Shown here: in pieces, positions 33,600 to 45,030 of the stretch
How the letters are laid out: every line of letters begins with the position of its first letter
How positions within the stretch are numbered: position 1 is the stretch's first letter
Assembly (NCBI RefSeq): GCF_018873765.1
Contig: NC_057916.1
Span: forward strand, 52,206,540-52,270,539
DNA length: 64,000 nt
Source: Telopea speciosissima
Taxonomy: Eukaryota > Streptophyta > Magnoliopsida > Proteales > Proteaceae
Reading direction: 5' to 3'
Translations under genes and position numbers: made by a program
The notes under the pieces: model-generated
What the model saw: the letters and a program-made list of their open reading frames with translations, nothing else
What the model was told of the DNA's origin: nothing
Databases searched by the model: none

Positions 33600-34680
33600 A
33601 ATCTAATTCTAATATCATAGTTCCTCCAACCATCGCCATGGCTTCAACTCCAGTGCTCATCCTTAGACACATTTTATTCCTATTCAGCCATCTTGTCTAC
33701 TTGAGCCCCTACAACATATTGGATATGTGTGCAATGGACCCTGAGTTCACCTGCCACGAGTTAGATGGCTCAATAGCCAAGTTTGACTCATAAAAAACAA
33801 AGAGTATCATATGTACCTTGAGTTTTCTTTTCTTTATCCTCTAGCTTCTTCTTAAAGTTTTCCAGGTAAGCAAGACACTTGCACTTCCAATGTCCCTTCT
33901 TGTCACACTAGAAACACTTTCATTTTGTCAACCTTTTTCTTATTGTCTTTCTCTTTCCCCTTTGTCACGCCAAATTTACCCTTATTATTCTTCTTGATTT
34001 TGCTTTGGCTCCGAAGAAGGCTTTACTTTAGTGGCCAAGACTTCGGCCTTCTATTTTTGGATAGTTGACTCTACTTCTGTCAGCATATTTCCCAGCTCTG
34101 TGAGATCTACTTTAATCTTGTTTATGCGTAGATTGAGAGCAAATGGGTTGTATGCAAACAAAACAGAAATTAGAATGACGTCTGTCTTATATTTAAGGGT
34201 AAATACGGTGCCTATGGTTTCCAGTTTAGAAAAGAGACTTTTCATTTCCATGATTTGCTCTACAATTGAAATCCCTTCTGCCAATTTGGTATGATGGATG
34301 AGATTGGCAAGTTAGTTATGAGCATGCCGGCTCTGCTTACTATACACTTCTTTAAGTTCATCCAACATGCTACCAGTCATTGGAAAATACTTGCTAGAGT
34401 CAACTATTGACTTCTTAATTGAGTTGAGGATGAGCAATTTGGCCTTGGAGTCTTTCCTCCAATACTTATGATAAGTTTGGTCTTCCTCACCTTTGCTCCA
34501 ACGAGGAATGGGAGGAGTATCCTCCTTAGTGATAGACAAGAGGCTTTCAGTTGTTAGGAGTAAAGTGATGCTCCTTTTTCAGTTCACATAATTATTTCCA
34601 TTCAATATTTCTTTTATCATTCATGAGGTTACTATAGTTGATGTTGGAAGATGATGCCGTTGATGAAGGATCTACATACA
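33600..34680 (-). pseudogene. Ty1/copia gag fragment
   Basis: On the minus strand the sequence shows a gag of the copia UBN2 type. The start is near 34680 (an L-N-G-N-N-Y block near 34600), followed by KAKLLILNSIKKSIVDSS near 34440, MTGSMLDELKEVYSKQS near 34370 and a C-x2-C-x4-H-x4-C zinc knuckle near 33865-33905 (C-D-K-K-G-H-W-K-C-K-C in one frame). No integrase, RT or paired LTRs were seen beside it. It is a broken fragment with several breaks. Confidence 0.8.
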
Positions 34681-35756
34681 TGTACACGATAGAATAAATA
34701 ACACATGAATAAGTAAACCATTGAATGCAAGTGGGATATTCTAAATCAATGGCATTTCATATAATAAGCTTCCCTCACAACTTGAGATATGAATTGGAAC
34801 AAACCATACCCTATACGAACAACTTACTTTATTAGGAGTCATTGCAGATACTATGCATGGGTGGACTATTTTGTCTGCCTCCTAGGCCTCCAATGCTTCT
34901 GGTCAATTGAGTATCATAACTAGAACCTATCAGTTGCTACATACTCAAGTCAAGTGAATACACATAAATTCAGTGTGAATTATAGTGTCACAAGGGTAAG
35001 GCCACTCTCTCCTCATTAATTATGTCCAAGTTCTTATCCAATGAGAGATAGATGCAGACTATTTCGTTGACCAACTCTAGAATCATCCTATCAGTATCGA
35101 CGGGAGTCGGTCTATGGAATCCTTATACCTACCATTATGGGAGACCATGGAATTCCTACCCATTAAGGAAAATCCATATAACCCACTTGTTTTTAACAAT
35201 GAGGGTATTAATAGAGCCCATACATCACATGTAAAACAACATAGCAGTTCAAAATAGTTATGGGATGGCAAGATCAGTGAGAATAATAATAAATTATTAC
35301 TCTCACTGAATTATTTATTAATTTTAATTAAAGAAATATAAGGGCATGCCTCTCATGCATCGTGTGATGTCATCATCATGAATGATCTCTATCTTCAATA
35401 TCTTTATGTTAACATCCATCTCTTGTCATAATTATATGAAGCTCTCCACCAAAATTTTATGCTATTTGATGCTCCATCGGTTGAACTTACATCAGATTAC
35501 ATTAATGAAATAAAAGTGCAACCTAGATCTATACATATCCTTTGATAAAGAACCCCCTTGGAGAAATCAACCCACCATTTGGGATGCCCAAGGAGTGGAG
35601 TATATGAATTTATAAAAAAAAATGGGAGGAGAGAGAGAGAAAGAGATCTCATTACACATCACCATTCCATACGATATCAATTCAAATCAATCCATTCATA
35701 CAGATTTCATATAAATCCATTCCCATAACCACAAGAATATGTAATATCATGGTTCC
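34681..35756. other. no gene recognised; possibly leader or LTR of the copia fragment
   Basis: This lies on the 5' side of the minus-strand copia gag, where the leader and LTR would be expected. I could not find a primer-binding site or LTR ends, so it stays unassigned. There is a GA-rich microsatellite near 35625-35645. Confidence 0.35.
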
Positions 35757-35764
35757 ATAAATAG

Positions 35765-36331
35765 TAGGGGTGCAATAGGGTCGGATTAGGCCGGGCTTTA
35801 TAAAACCCTAGCCCAACCTTGAGTCTCTTTAGTTGGGCCCAGGCTTGACCCGATCCTGACTTAGGGCCTGAAAATTCCAACCCTGACCCTCCTTCAGGGT
35901 CAGGGAGGGCTGACCCTGATTGTCCCTGATCATGGGGAGGGGAAAGGGAGATGCATGGGCTGGGCTGGGCCGGAGAGAAAATTGTCAATTTTACTTAAAA
36001 TAACACTATAATAAAATGTTTATATCACTTATTATCTTCATATATAATATATTATATACCAAAATGTGGTTGACATTTAAAGTTTATAATATACATACTA
36101 TATTAATATATATTTAATAGTATAACTTAAAACAGGGTCGGGTCGGGTTGGGTCGGGCCGGGCCAGGCTCAGCTTGAGGCCTCAACCCTGACCCGACCCG
36201 ACCCTAACATAGGGTTAGAAATTTTCAGCCTTGACCTGTTCTCAGGGCCAAGATATCTCAGCCCAGGCCCTGTTCGGGCTCAGGGTTGGCCAGGGCAAGT
36301 TCGGGCCGATAGGGTCAAACTTGCACCCGTA
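35765..36331. mobile_element. hAT-like MITE, 567 bp
   Basis: Flanked by the 8 bp duplication ATAAATAG (35757-35764 and 36332-36339). The ends are inverted: TAGGGGTGCAA on the left and, on the opposite strand, TACGGGTGCAA on the right. The interior has GGGTCGGGT-type arrays on one side and complementary GACCCGACCC on the other, so much of it can fold back. An 8 bp duplication and TAGGGGTG-type ends fit the hAT superfamily. There is no coding capacity. Confidence 0.85.
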
Positions 36332-36339
36332 ATAAATAG

Positions 36340-37371
36340 TATATCTACAATAATTAAATATAACAAAATTAGGGTACCATACAACTATTTTGTAATTATA
36401 AAACATCTCATGTATTCAAATAAGGTGTTTGGGATGTGCATAGAAATACACATAATATCCCATTAAACTATTTGATGTCTAACTGTAATGGAATTACATT
36501 AATACCATATTTTTTTATGTAAAAGAGGTTCGTGGCTGAAGGAAGCAGTTCCAATTCATCGTACATGTCCTTATCAGAGATTTTGTTATCACAATCGGAC
36601 GTAAAAAATGTGATCAAACATCGTTGAAATAATATAATAATATATTTGATCATAAAAAAAACATATTTTGTAAATAATTTATAAAAATACCATTGGATCC
36701 AAATTCTAATTTGATTGATCACAAACTTTCTCTCTTCTTGATATTCCCCAACCAAGGGGTAAGGGATTCCATGTTGAGCATCTCTTTTGTTTAGGATGCA
36801 CAATCACGAATCCAGCACACCAATATATAGTCTACATGACATCAACCATTGTTGTACCAAAACCCGTAATGTAACACCCGAACTATAAGGACTTCTCAGG
36901 TCACAGGGTCAACTGGTGGCGGGTCCGCATCTCGTCCTAATACTACAACTAGTAATACATATGAGAATTGTACCAGATTCTTTTCTATAGACATATATGA
37001 TAAGATACGTAATTACATTTTTACCCTGAAATCATCATTTCTAGTAACATACAATGTAATGAACATATGAAGGGGATGTCCAATCCTATCCCTAGACGAG
37101 AATTGTTTTTGGTGAAAACCCATGGAATAATCTTATGAGTTCATAAATGAGATTCATGGATAATGTAAAATTAAATTATCTATTCAAATAAATTCAGGTT
37201 TGATGGACATACTCCAATAGCTCCCACCATGGTGAATGCTATGGTGACGGCCTTGCATTTAGTAATGCTCCAAGCTTAACAAGTTGTTGGGAGTTTGGGC
37301 CACCCTTGAGTAGGTACTTTCCAGCTCCATAGCTAGAGGCCTTTTTAGCCCTAAAACCCTTGAATTTGATA
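36340..37371. other. no gene recognised
   Basis: AT-rich sequence. A minus-strand open frame at 36468-36803 has no recognisable motif and is not supported as a gene. From about 36872 the sequence TGTAACACCCGAAC resembles an LTR start, so 36872-37371 may be a truncated LTR of the TGTTACACCC style, but no matching end was found. Confidence 0.4.
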
Positions 37372-40202
37372 TGTAATACCCCAAAATTTTGAGTTTTGAA
37401 ATTAATATGAATATAGATAATTTTGTAATTTAAATGTGAATAGTGATATAGTGAAACAAGTGATTAATTAAATATTTTAATTGAAATTTAAGATGAACAG
37501 TACTGAAATGGCTAGAATGACCTTAGACCATGTGAGAAATGAAATTGGGTTTGGTGGGGTTCATTTGAATCATAGGTCAGAACCATGGTTGGACCGACTG
37601 GGTCCAAAGGGTGGGTCTATATAAGACCATGATTTGCTTTATGTGGATACTATTTACATCTACATTTGGTAAGAATGAGAAATGGGGATAAAAAAAAATG
37701 GGAGAAAGAAAAGAGGAAGGGGAGGAAGACCTCCACCGACCAAACATGGGAGACTGACTTTGATGCACTCGGAATAGGTGGCACTGGAAAGAATCGAAGC
37801 TCATCTCACTTTGAAGGATGGTGGAGAAGCCGCCATTGCACACCGACTTGGATTTCCCAAGTCACCCGGAAAGTAAATATCGTAGCTTCCATTTGGTTTT
37901 TGTTTCTTGAGTTGGGGATGAGATTCAACACTTGTAAAGGGTGTTTTGGTGCCAAATACAAGCACCTAAGGCCGTGGTCTCGAAAGAAGTAAGAAGGTCG
38001 AGGGATTCAAGTTTAGGGTTTGATGTTTGAAACCTTAAGAGGTTAAAATGTGGAATTGAAGGATGGATTCGAGTTCTCTTGACTCAATCCATACCAAAAA
38101 GTGTGTCAATGTGGTAGATTTGGCCCTAGGAGGTGTTGGGAAGCCATGCATGAGGGTTGGGAATGAAAGCCCCTTGAGAAAACCCCTAAAATCCCAATCT
38201 TGAGCTGGCTCTGATCATTTGCCGGAGATCAGGCAGAAGTGTCCGCCGAGTCTGGAGGAAGGGAATCTTTAAAAAAGGGTAAAGAATTAGTTTGGCAAAG
38301 GGCATCCGGATTGGAATTCGGCGAGCTTGGATGGGAGTTCGGATGTAACCAGCGAGTCCAAATCACCCCTGTTTTGGGAATTTGACTTGTTTTGATCGGT
38401 GGAGTCCAATGGGATTTGTCTTTTAGTATATTCAATAATAGCAACATGCTTTTGATGACCCTTTGATTTCAGATGGCAAGGGAGTTATCGAAAACCCCAG
38501 AACCTTCGAAGGGACAGTCTGTCGATTGCCCAATATGGTGAGTGGGTTTACCTTAGAATTCTTTTCAACTAGTAAAACAATGTGCGGTATTTTAAATGAA
38601 ATGGCTGAGTAGTACTTTATTTGTGAATAATGGAATATGAGTATGACTATGAAGGTATACAATGAAAATATGAGAATGACATTATAAGTTCTTTAATTTT
38701 ATATCCTTGTTAAAGTGTTAAATGTGAGTTACGTATGATGATGAATGTATCCTATATGTATGAGTATTCTATTGTGATGTGAATTGAAATTTGGATATAC
38801 TGTGGTTGTGATTAGAAATACTGGGAAAGTCGTAGATTGTGGAATTACTAATTTGATATTGATATGGGCTTTATGTTCCGAGATGGTGTGAGTTTATATG
38901 AGTTAACTAGTGGTGATGCAATGAATTGCTTGCAAATGAATGACATATGTGATTACCACACTTTGTAGAGTGAGATGTGGGACACCTCATGTGGACAGGG
39001 GGATTGCATGAGAGATGATGACCATAGACGCGTACCTCACCTAGCGGGGGCAAGGATGGGGTGGAAGGTACGGATATGGTAGTTTGAGATACCTCACTTT
39101 GTAGAGTGGAATGAGTGATACCTCACTTTGAAGAGTGGGATGATGGATAACTTATGTGGACGGGGGGATGCATGAGATGATAGAGATACCTCATGTGGAT
39201 GAGGGGATGCATTAGATGATAGGGAAACCATAGGCATGTACCACACCTAGTAGGCGCAAGGATGGGGTGGTGGGCACAAATATGGTATACCGAAGATGAG
39301 ATGAGGCAGATATGATAGTGAGATGTGATGGTTTCCCCCATCCTGTAGTAGCATGTTTGGGATGAAAATTGTGTGGCTGATATTATTATGGTACCATTTT
39401 GTTGTGAGTGTAGATATAACATGATTTAAAGATGCAAATAAAAGGATGATTTTATTGTGAGGCCATTCCACCTTGAGTGTGGTTATGGCAATGATTTAGG
39501 GTGTTTCTTTTTTGGGATTTGAGTGAAGAATTATGGTGTGTCCATCTCACTATGAGTGTGAGTATGGTATGATTATGGATGTGAGAAAAAAAATAGTGAA
39601 ATGAGGTTTTAAAATGCAAAAAGGAAAATTATTGATGTGAATATATGTGCTTGGCTAATATGAGACTGCTTATTGTGAATGTGCGGGTTTTCAAACGCAG
39701 CTTTCAAAATAAGAATTTTTGTAAAAATGTTTTATATGATTGGGAGTGTTTTAAGGTACATTTACTCATTAAGCCATTGTAGCTCACCCCTGTGGGGACC
39801 CCTCTTTCAGTGTATTATAGGTGTCCCAATGATGATGATTCCGGGAATCTATGGAGATTGACAAAACCCTCGTCACATGTCAATGTGAGATTGGATGCCA
39901 TCTAGAACACGTGAGCTACAAAAGGGAGAATTGCAAAACCTGTATCGGGTCTCATCTAGTTGTATTGTGATAGATTTCTTTATAATTGTACGCCAGTGGG
40001 TTAAAATTCTTATATAAGGGATGTATGTATATTTCTTTTAAGCCTTGTGTTACTCTGTTGTATTGTATTGGTATTAATGATTTCTTATTTATGTCTCCCG
40101 TTAAATTCAAATGGTAAGTTTGAATGGCAATTACTTTTCACTTTCTGGTCAGCACCCATGAGGCCGGCATCTATCCCTTATCCTGGGACTGGGGTGTTAC
40201 AC
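37372..40202 (+). mobile_element. large LTR, probably a solo LTR of a Ty3/gypsy element
   Basis: The left end TGTAATACCCC and right end GGGGTGTTACA form an imperfect inverted pair, as expected for LTR termini. At 2.8 kb the length resembles the long LTRs elsewhere in the window. A TATATAAG box near 37617 supports plus orientation. No coding was seen. The flanking 5-mers (TGATA and CAATC) do not match, so one end may be wrong or the copy recombined. Confidence 0.6.
38955..39290. repeat. degenerate tandem repeats within the LTR
   Basis: Repeated blocks ACCTCACTTTGTAGAGTG (38957, 39092, 39121 and variants), TCATGTGGACAGGGGGAT (38988, 39152, 39188 and variants) and CACACCTAGTAGGCGCAAGG (39039, 39243 and variants) alternate over about 330 bases. 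This gives a compound repeat of roughly 30-200 bp periods. Confidence 0.7.
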
Positions 40203-40902
40203 AATCTCGTCCCAACAAAAGGCCTTGCCTCTCCGACTGTGCATTCTAGCACTCCACCATCATTACCATCATTGTGGGTGGTGGAGGAATAGGTGAATAT
40301 TGGAAGCGAGTTGAGGATGGATTCCCAAGAATTATGGTGTGTTCATTCTCTCGGACGAAGACATTGGAGTGGTGACTATCACGAGTGAAGTACAAAGAAG
40401 AAACGATAGATTGAGAGGCTTGGCGGAGAAGAGTTGTACTTGGGTTCGACTATAGGTCAAAGGTTGAAATTGCTCCAAGGGAAACATTAGTTACTAGAAA
40501 TAGGGTAGGAGAGGGGCAAAACTATTAAAAAGCGTAGGTTGGTAAGAGATTTGGTATGTTGGAACTCATTTTTGGTAATCTTTTAATTTTCCCAAAAAAA
40601 TGTTCCAATTTTATTGGATGTCTCCAAAGAGACCCCAAAAAAATTGTTTTTTATAGGGTTTTCAATTGTCCACATCATGAGTTAATTTGGGCTGAAATTT
40701 ACTAACAGTTGATAAAATATCAAGCATTCCTCTATGACAAGACTTAAGCATACGGCTGATGAAATAACAGACATTCCTCTATAACAAGACACAAACATGA
40801 CCATCATATGGGCAGGTTGTGAAGCAGTAAGCAACGAGAATTTAAATCACAGTATTGGGATCGATCTTGATTAATAATGATATGGATGTATGTTGTATCG
40901 AA
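40203..40902. other. no gene recognised
   Basis: Between the LTR and the 3' end of the LINE I see no coding frame, repeat or element boundary that I can support. Confidence 0.4.
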
Positions 40903-41968
40903 ATTTTTTTTTTCTCGCTAAAAGGATCATTTGTATTGAAAATAAGGAAAATATAGAATACAAAGATAAAACTGGACTTAGCCAGACACAACTACATATT
41001 AGCCAAGATTTATCCTCCCGCCTTTGCCATTGGCAAAAGGTAAATTAATCCACTAACATACATAGGAAAAGTACTATGATAGACACCGATATCTCGGCCT
41101 ACACTGAGCATCAACTAAAAACTCATCATTAATTGAAGAAGGGAAAACATCATTGATGATGAATCCGTCAATCTAGCTGCTAACTTAGCTAAAAAATCAA
41201 ATACCGGATTCGCTTCTCTATAGAAATGAGTACTCTTCCATTCTATAGAGGAGAAATACGACTGAAGAACATAACAGCTTTGCCGGCTTGCTGCATGAAC
41301 CAAGGGATAGTTCTTTGGGAAACTAAGATCAAAACTACAACAGAGTCACACTCCACCTATAGATTAGAAATACCTAGAGCTTTTTCCTATTCTAGTCCCA
41401 AAATAAGACCCGAGAATTCTGCTTCAAAATTGGACATGACACCCAAAAAATTCCTAAAAGAAAAGATAACCTTGGCTTGAGAATCTTGAAAAACTCTGCC
41501 CACACCTGATTTGCTTTGGTTTCCCAAGGACCATCCATCTACATTGAGTTTCAGCCAATTTTAAGGAGGGGAAGCCCAAAAAATCTCTAACATATATGAA
41601 GGCCTTCTAGGGAGAACCTGAAGATTCATTCTTCTAGCCAAAAGAAATCTCAATCGATGACACATGATGGGAAAATACTGAGGATATTGCACTAAGTTCT
41701 CGCCTCACAAGATTCCCAATATGAAAATGGCTTCTCTTTTTATCCTAAAAAAGTCTGCTATTTATCATTGACTAAATGAAGAAAGGAACCCAAACCTCCT
41801 TTAAAGGCACCATTCTACACTTACTTTTCCACCACATGCTTAGATCTGAGAATGATTGACGCTGCTGTCAGACCAGACCAAATAAGGAAGTGAAAGAATC
41901 CCATACAGCTTGGGTAAACTCAAAATCCACAAACAAGTGATTTAAGGACTCCTTTGCATTTAAGCATA
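40903..41968 (-). mobile_element. LINE, 3' part with RNase H domain and poly-A tail
   Basis: On the minus strand the sequence ends in an A run (plus 40904-40912), marking the LINE 3' end. Near 41115-41250 it encodes a RNase H C-terminal pattern, with W-K-S-T-H-F-Y-R-E-A-N-P-V-x-D-F-L-A-K-L-A, usual at the end of plant L1-type ORF2. The segment is interrupted at 41969-41973 by the LTR element. The 5' continuation is at 52904-54178. The reading frame is degraded, with several stops and shifts. Confidence 0.85.
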
Positions 41969-41973
41969 GATCA
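41969..41973. repeat. target-site duplication GATCA, left copy
   Basis: GATCA before the left LTR is repeated after the right LTR at 52899-52903. It confirms that the two LTRs and the interior inserted as one unit. Confidence 0.85.
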
Positions 41974-44900
41974 TGTCACGCCCCCATCCCGATGTAAGAT
42001 ATTTTGCCACATAGGGGCTGACTGGGACAACACACATCATCCCAATACCTACTAGGATCACAGATACAATGTTCCGAGCCACAGTCCACTCTGTCATCCA
42101 TCGTGATAACAGCAAGGAAAGCACCCAAATGGAATAAATCATTCCAATCACAGAGTTAGCGAAAGCAAAATTTAATTTAAAACATGTGAAATTATAGAGC
42201 ATCGGTTCTCTAATGATAACACATAATACAATATCAATGTTTGTAACCATTCGATCTCTCCTAATAATTAAACATACAGTTTGTACATGATTGTGGATGA
42301 ATACAGAAATTAAATAGTAAATAATTGCCACAAGGTCACCATCCTTGGGTGTATATCTACATCCAAGTCACAGCCACCTGCTCCACTTGGTTCGCATCCA
42401 ACGGTGCTCGTCAAGAGGTTACCTGCATATCAACTAAAAAGGAGTTGCGCAACGGGGTTAGCTACACTAGCTAGTGAGGGAGCAAAGGGGAATGCACATG
42501 CATACACACAAACAGTTTCAAGCAGAATGATGCATAATAATGTTAGATTTATTTTCCACCTAGCACACAATTCTATCGGTCGAGTGTATGCTACTGTGAT
42601 AACTCGGGAGACACTGAGGGTCACTTAACTTATCGCCCCAGTGAAACCTCAATTATCACACAGGAGCCTACGCCAGTAGAAAGCATCCAGTCACCCAGTG
42701 GCAGACCCCGATAGTCATCACTACCCCTGTCCTGGCCTCTCCCACCTCCACAAACCACAGGTGCTTAGACTACCCAACACATAAACCCCTGTTGGTAAGG
42801 ATCATAGCATAAGGGAACAGGCATCCTAGTCATAAATATACTATATGCAAATCCGATCGTCCCCAGAGGTATTTCGGGTGCATCAACGTCCCATTCCATC
42901 TAGTACCCGGATACCAACACGGCACGGCATATACAGATCAGTATGGCAAATAATAGTTTTTCATAATTAAATAAATTAGGGTTCCAGTACCGGCACACCC
43001 AGCACACTCGGCACCGTAGCCCGATACATTGGTGAGAATAATATCACATTCATAATAGTTCACATTTGAATAATAATGCAATGCGCACAATGCTTATAAT
43101 TATATAATAGCATGCTTAAGATTGCAAAATATATATATATATATTCAAACCCAACAAAGGCACCCAAAACCCACTCACCGAACATCGGATGTCACCCGAC
43201 GTGGTTGACACGAATCTCACCGGTGCACCAGCTATCCATCAAGTAGGGTAGCCTAAACATGTAAAAGCAATCATTAAAGCATGCATAGAAGGGTCCCATG
43301 CTAGGCCCCCAAGGTTAAAATCAAGTTTTAGCCAAGACAACACGAGCGGACTCACGGACGGTTGCAACAGGGTGAATCTATCCCTGACCCCGTTCAGGCT
43401 AAAAGGTTAAAACATGAGGAGTGGATCCACGGACGAAACATCTTACTTGGGTCCTTTCGTGCATCTGTTCAATTTTTGAGACACACTCGAGAGAGAGTGG
43501 ACCCATGGGCGGATGCACCATCTTAATCCGCCCATGCATCCATTTGATCCCTGAGACATGCCCCAGAGTGAACTGACCCATGGGCGGAGGCAACAGATTG
43601 AATCCGTTCCTTCATCCGTTCAGGTCAAATCACAGTGATTACACTGGACGGACTAACGGACGGTACCACGATTGGTGGATTCGATTGTGCATCCGTCGAC
43701 AACCTTTTTTGAGATTTCAAAGGGCTTCTTCTCCAGCTTGAAGCTTGGAGTGCACCCAGCTCTCAGAGACATGGGAGGGGTGTCTAAGTCTTCCTAGGAT
43801 TACTAGAACCTAGGCTTACCCCATGGATCTAAGATCACATAAAGGTTTGGTCTCAATTTAGTTCAAGGGTAAGGTCTCTTAGCTTAGAACCAAAGCTTAA
43901 CAGCAATGGCTGAAATGTAGCTCATAGGAACCATTTCTAGAGCTAGGTCAGCACCATTAGAGCTCCCAGTTAGGGTCTAGCATCACTTTGAGTCCCAAAT
44001 GGAACCCTAGGTTAGCTTAAGCTCAAGGAATCTTCAAAATGAAAAGGGAAATGGAGAAGTGCTGAGGGTTTGAGGTCTCACCTTCAATGGAGGTAGCAAG
44101 AGCAAGGCTAGGTGAGCCTTCTTAACCTCCTTCCTTTCAACCATCCTCTCCATCTCTTCTCCTTCACCTTCTTCTTCTCCCTTCGTCTGGACAGCAAGAG
44201 GAGGAGATGTGGGGCAGTCAGCCACCTTGGTATGGCTTCCATCCTCTTCCCTTCCCCTCTCATTCCTCTCCCACTTCTACTTCTTCTTCTTCCTTCCTCC
44301 TTCTCCTTCTTCTCTTGTCTCTTCTCCTCCACGGTTTGCTTGGGAGGGGGAGAGATAAGGGAATAAAGGATTCTCTTATCCTTTAAGGGTAGGAAAGGGC
44401 CTTAGGTCATGTTTGGTTTAGGTACCCCCAAAATACTTAGTGGTCTTTAGGTCTAAATGGGTTTTAGTTTTGGGTCTTAGGGCATGTTTGGTCCATGTCA
44501 TAACCATTAGGTCCATTTAGTTAATTAGGGTCTGTTTAGGGTGCACCCTAAGTCCATAGGACCTATTTGTCCATTAAGGCTTGTTTGGTTTAGGTTAGGG
44601 TATAAAACCCATTAATTCTTTAAGTTAGGCATTATGGGCCCACTCTCATGACCCATTTAACTAATTAATGGCAAGGGTGAGGGTCCATCTGGTCCGGGGG
44701 TCTAAATTGGGTGTCCGGGACACGGGGGTGTGGGTCCGATAAAAAATTAAACTAAACGGGAAGGTAACAGCACGAGCGGATCCTCGATCGGATTTAGTTC
44801 GAGTGAGTCCATTCGTGACTCCGGTGCTGCTGTCAGGGCCTAAACTTCAAGAAAAGTTGTGGGGCTTTAACCCACACTTCCAAGACTTCAAGGGGATAGT

Positions 44901-45018
44901 TATAATAATATTTTAAGTTCAAAGTCAGTAATGTTGACCATAGCCATAAGGCATTACCCTTTGGTAAGGTCTAATTTTCCCCAGCGTATTTGGGTATATT
45001 TGGGGTGTGGGTGTAACA
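41974..45018 (-). mobile_element. 3' LTR of the LARD-like element
   Basis: The LTR is 3045 bp. On the plus strand it starts TGTCACGCCCCC and ends GTGTAACA. It has long CT-rich stretches near 44150-44335, a TATAAAACC near 44610 and the five-unit hairpin array at 43344-43700. No coding frame in it has a recognisable motif. Confidence 0.9.
43344..43700. repeat. hairpin-forming repeat array, five units (3' LTR)
   Basis: There are five degenerate units of about 70-78 bp. Each opens with GAGCGGACTCACGGACGG or a variant, and 15-25 bases later comes an ATCCGTTCGTGCATCCGTTC arm whose reverse complement matches the opening at about 15 of 20 positions. Each unit can therefore fold into a stem-loop. A further single unit is near 44773-44835. 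Confidence 0.75.
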
Positions 45019-45030
45019 TCCCCCCAACCT
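45019..45030 (-). other. polypurine tract of the LARD-like element
   Basis: Minus strand AGGTTGGGGGGA directly precedes the LTR start TGTTACACCC. This is the standard position for plus-strand priming during reverse transcription. Confidence 0.75.

Noticed and set aside
36468-36803. Minus-strand open frame of 111 codons as a gene
   Set aside because: It has no recognisable motif, AT-rich Ile/Phe/Tyr-heavy composition, no splice or start context and no neighbours to support it.
36872-37371. Truncated LTR beginning TGTAACACCCG
   Set aside because: Only the start resembles an LTR. No matching end, target duplication or second copy was found, so it is mentioned but not called.
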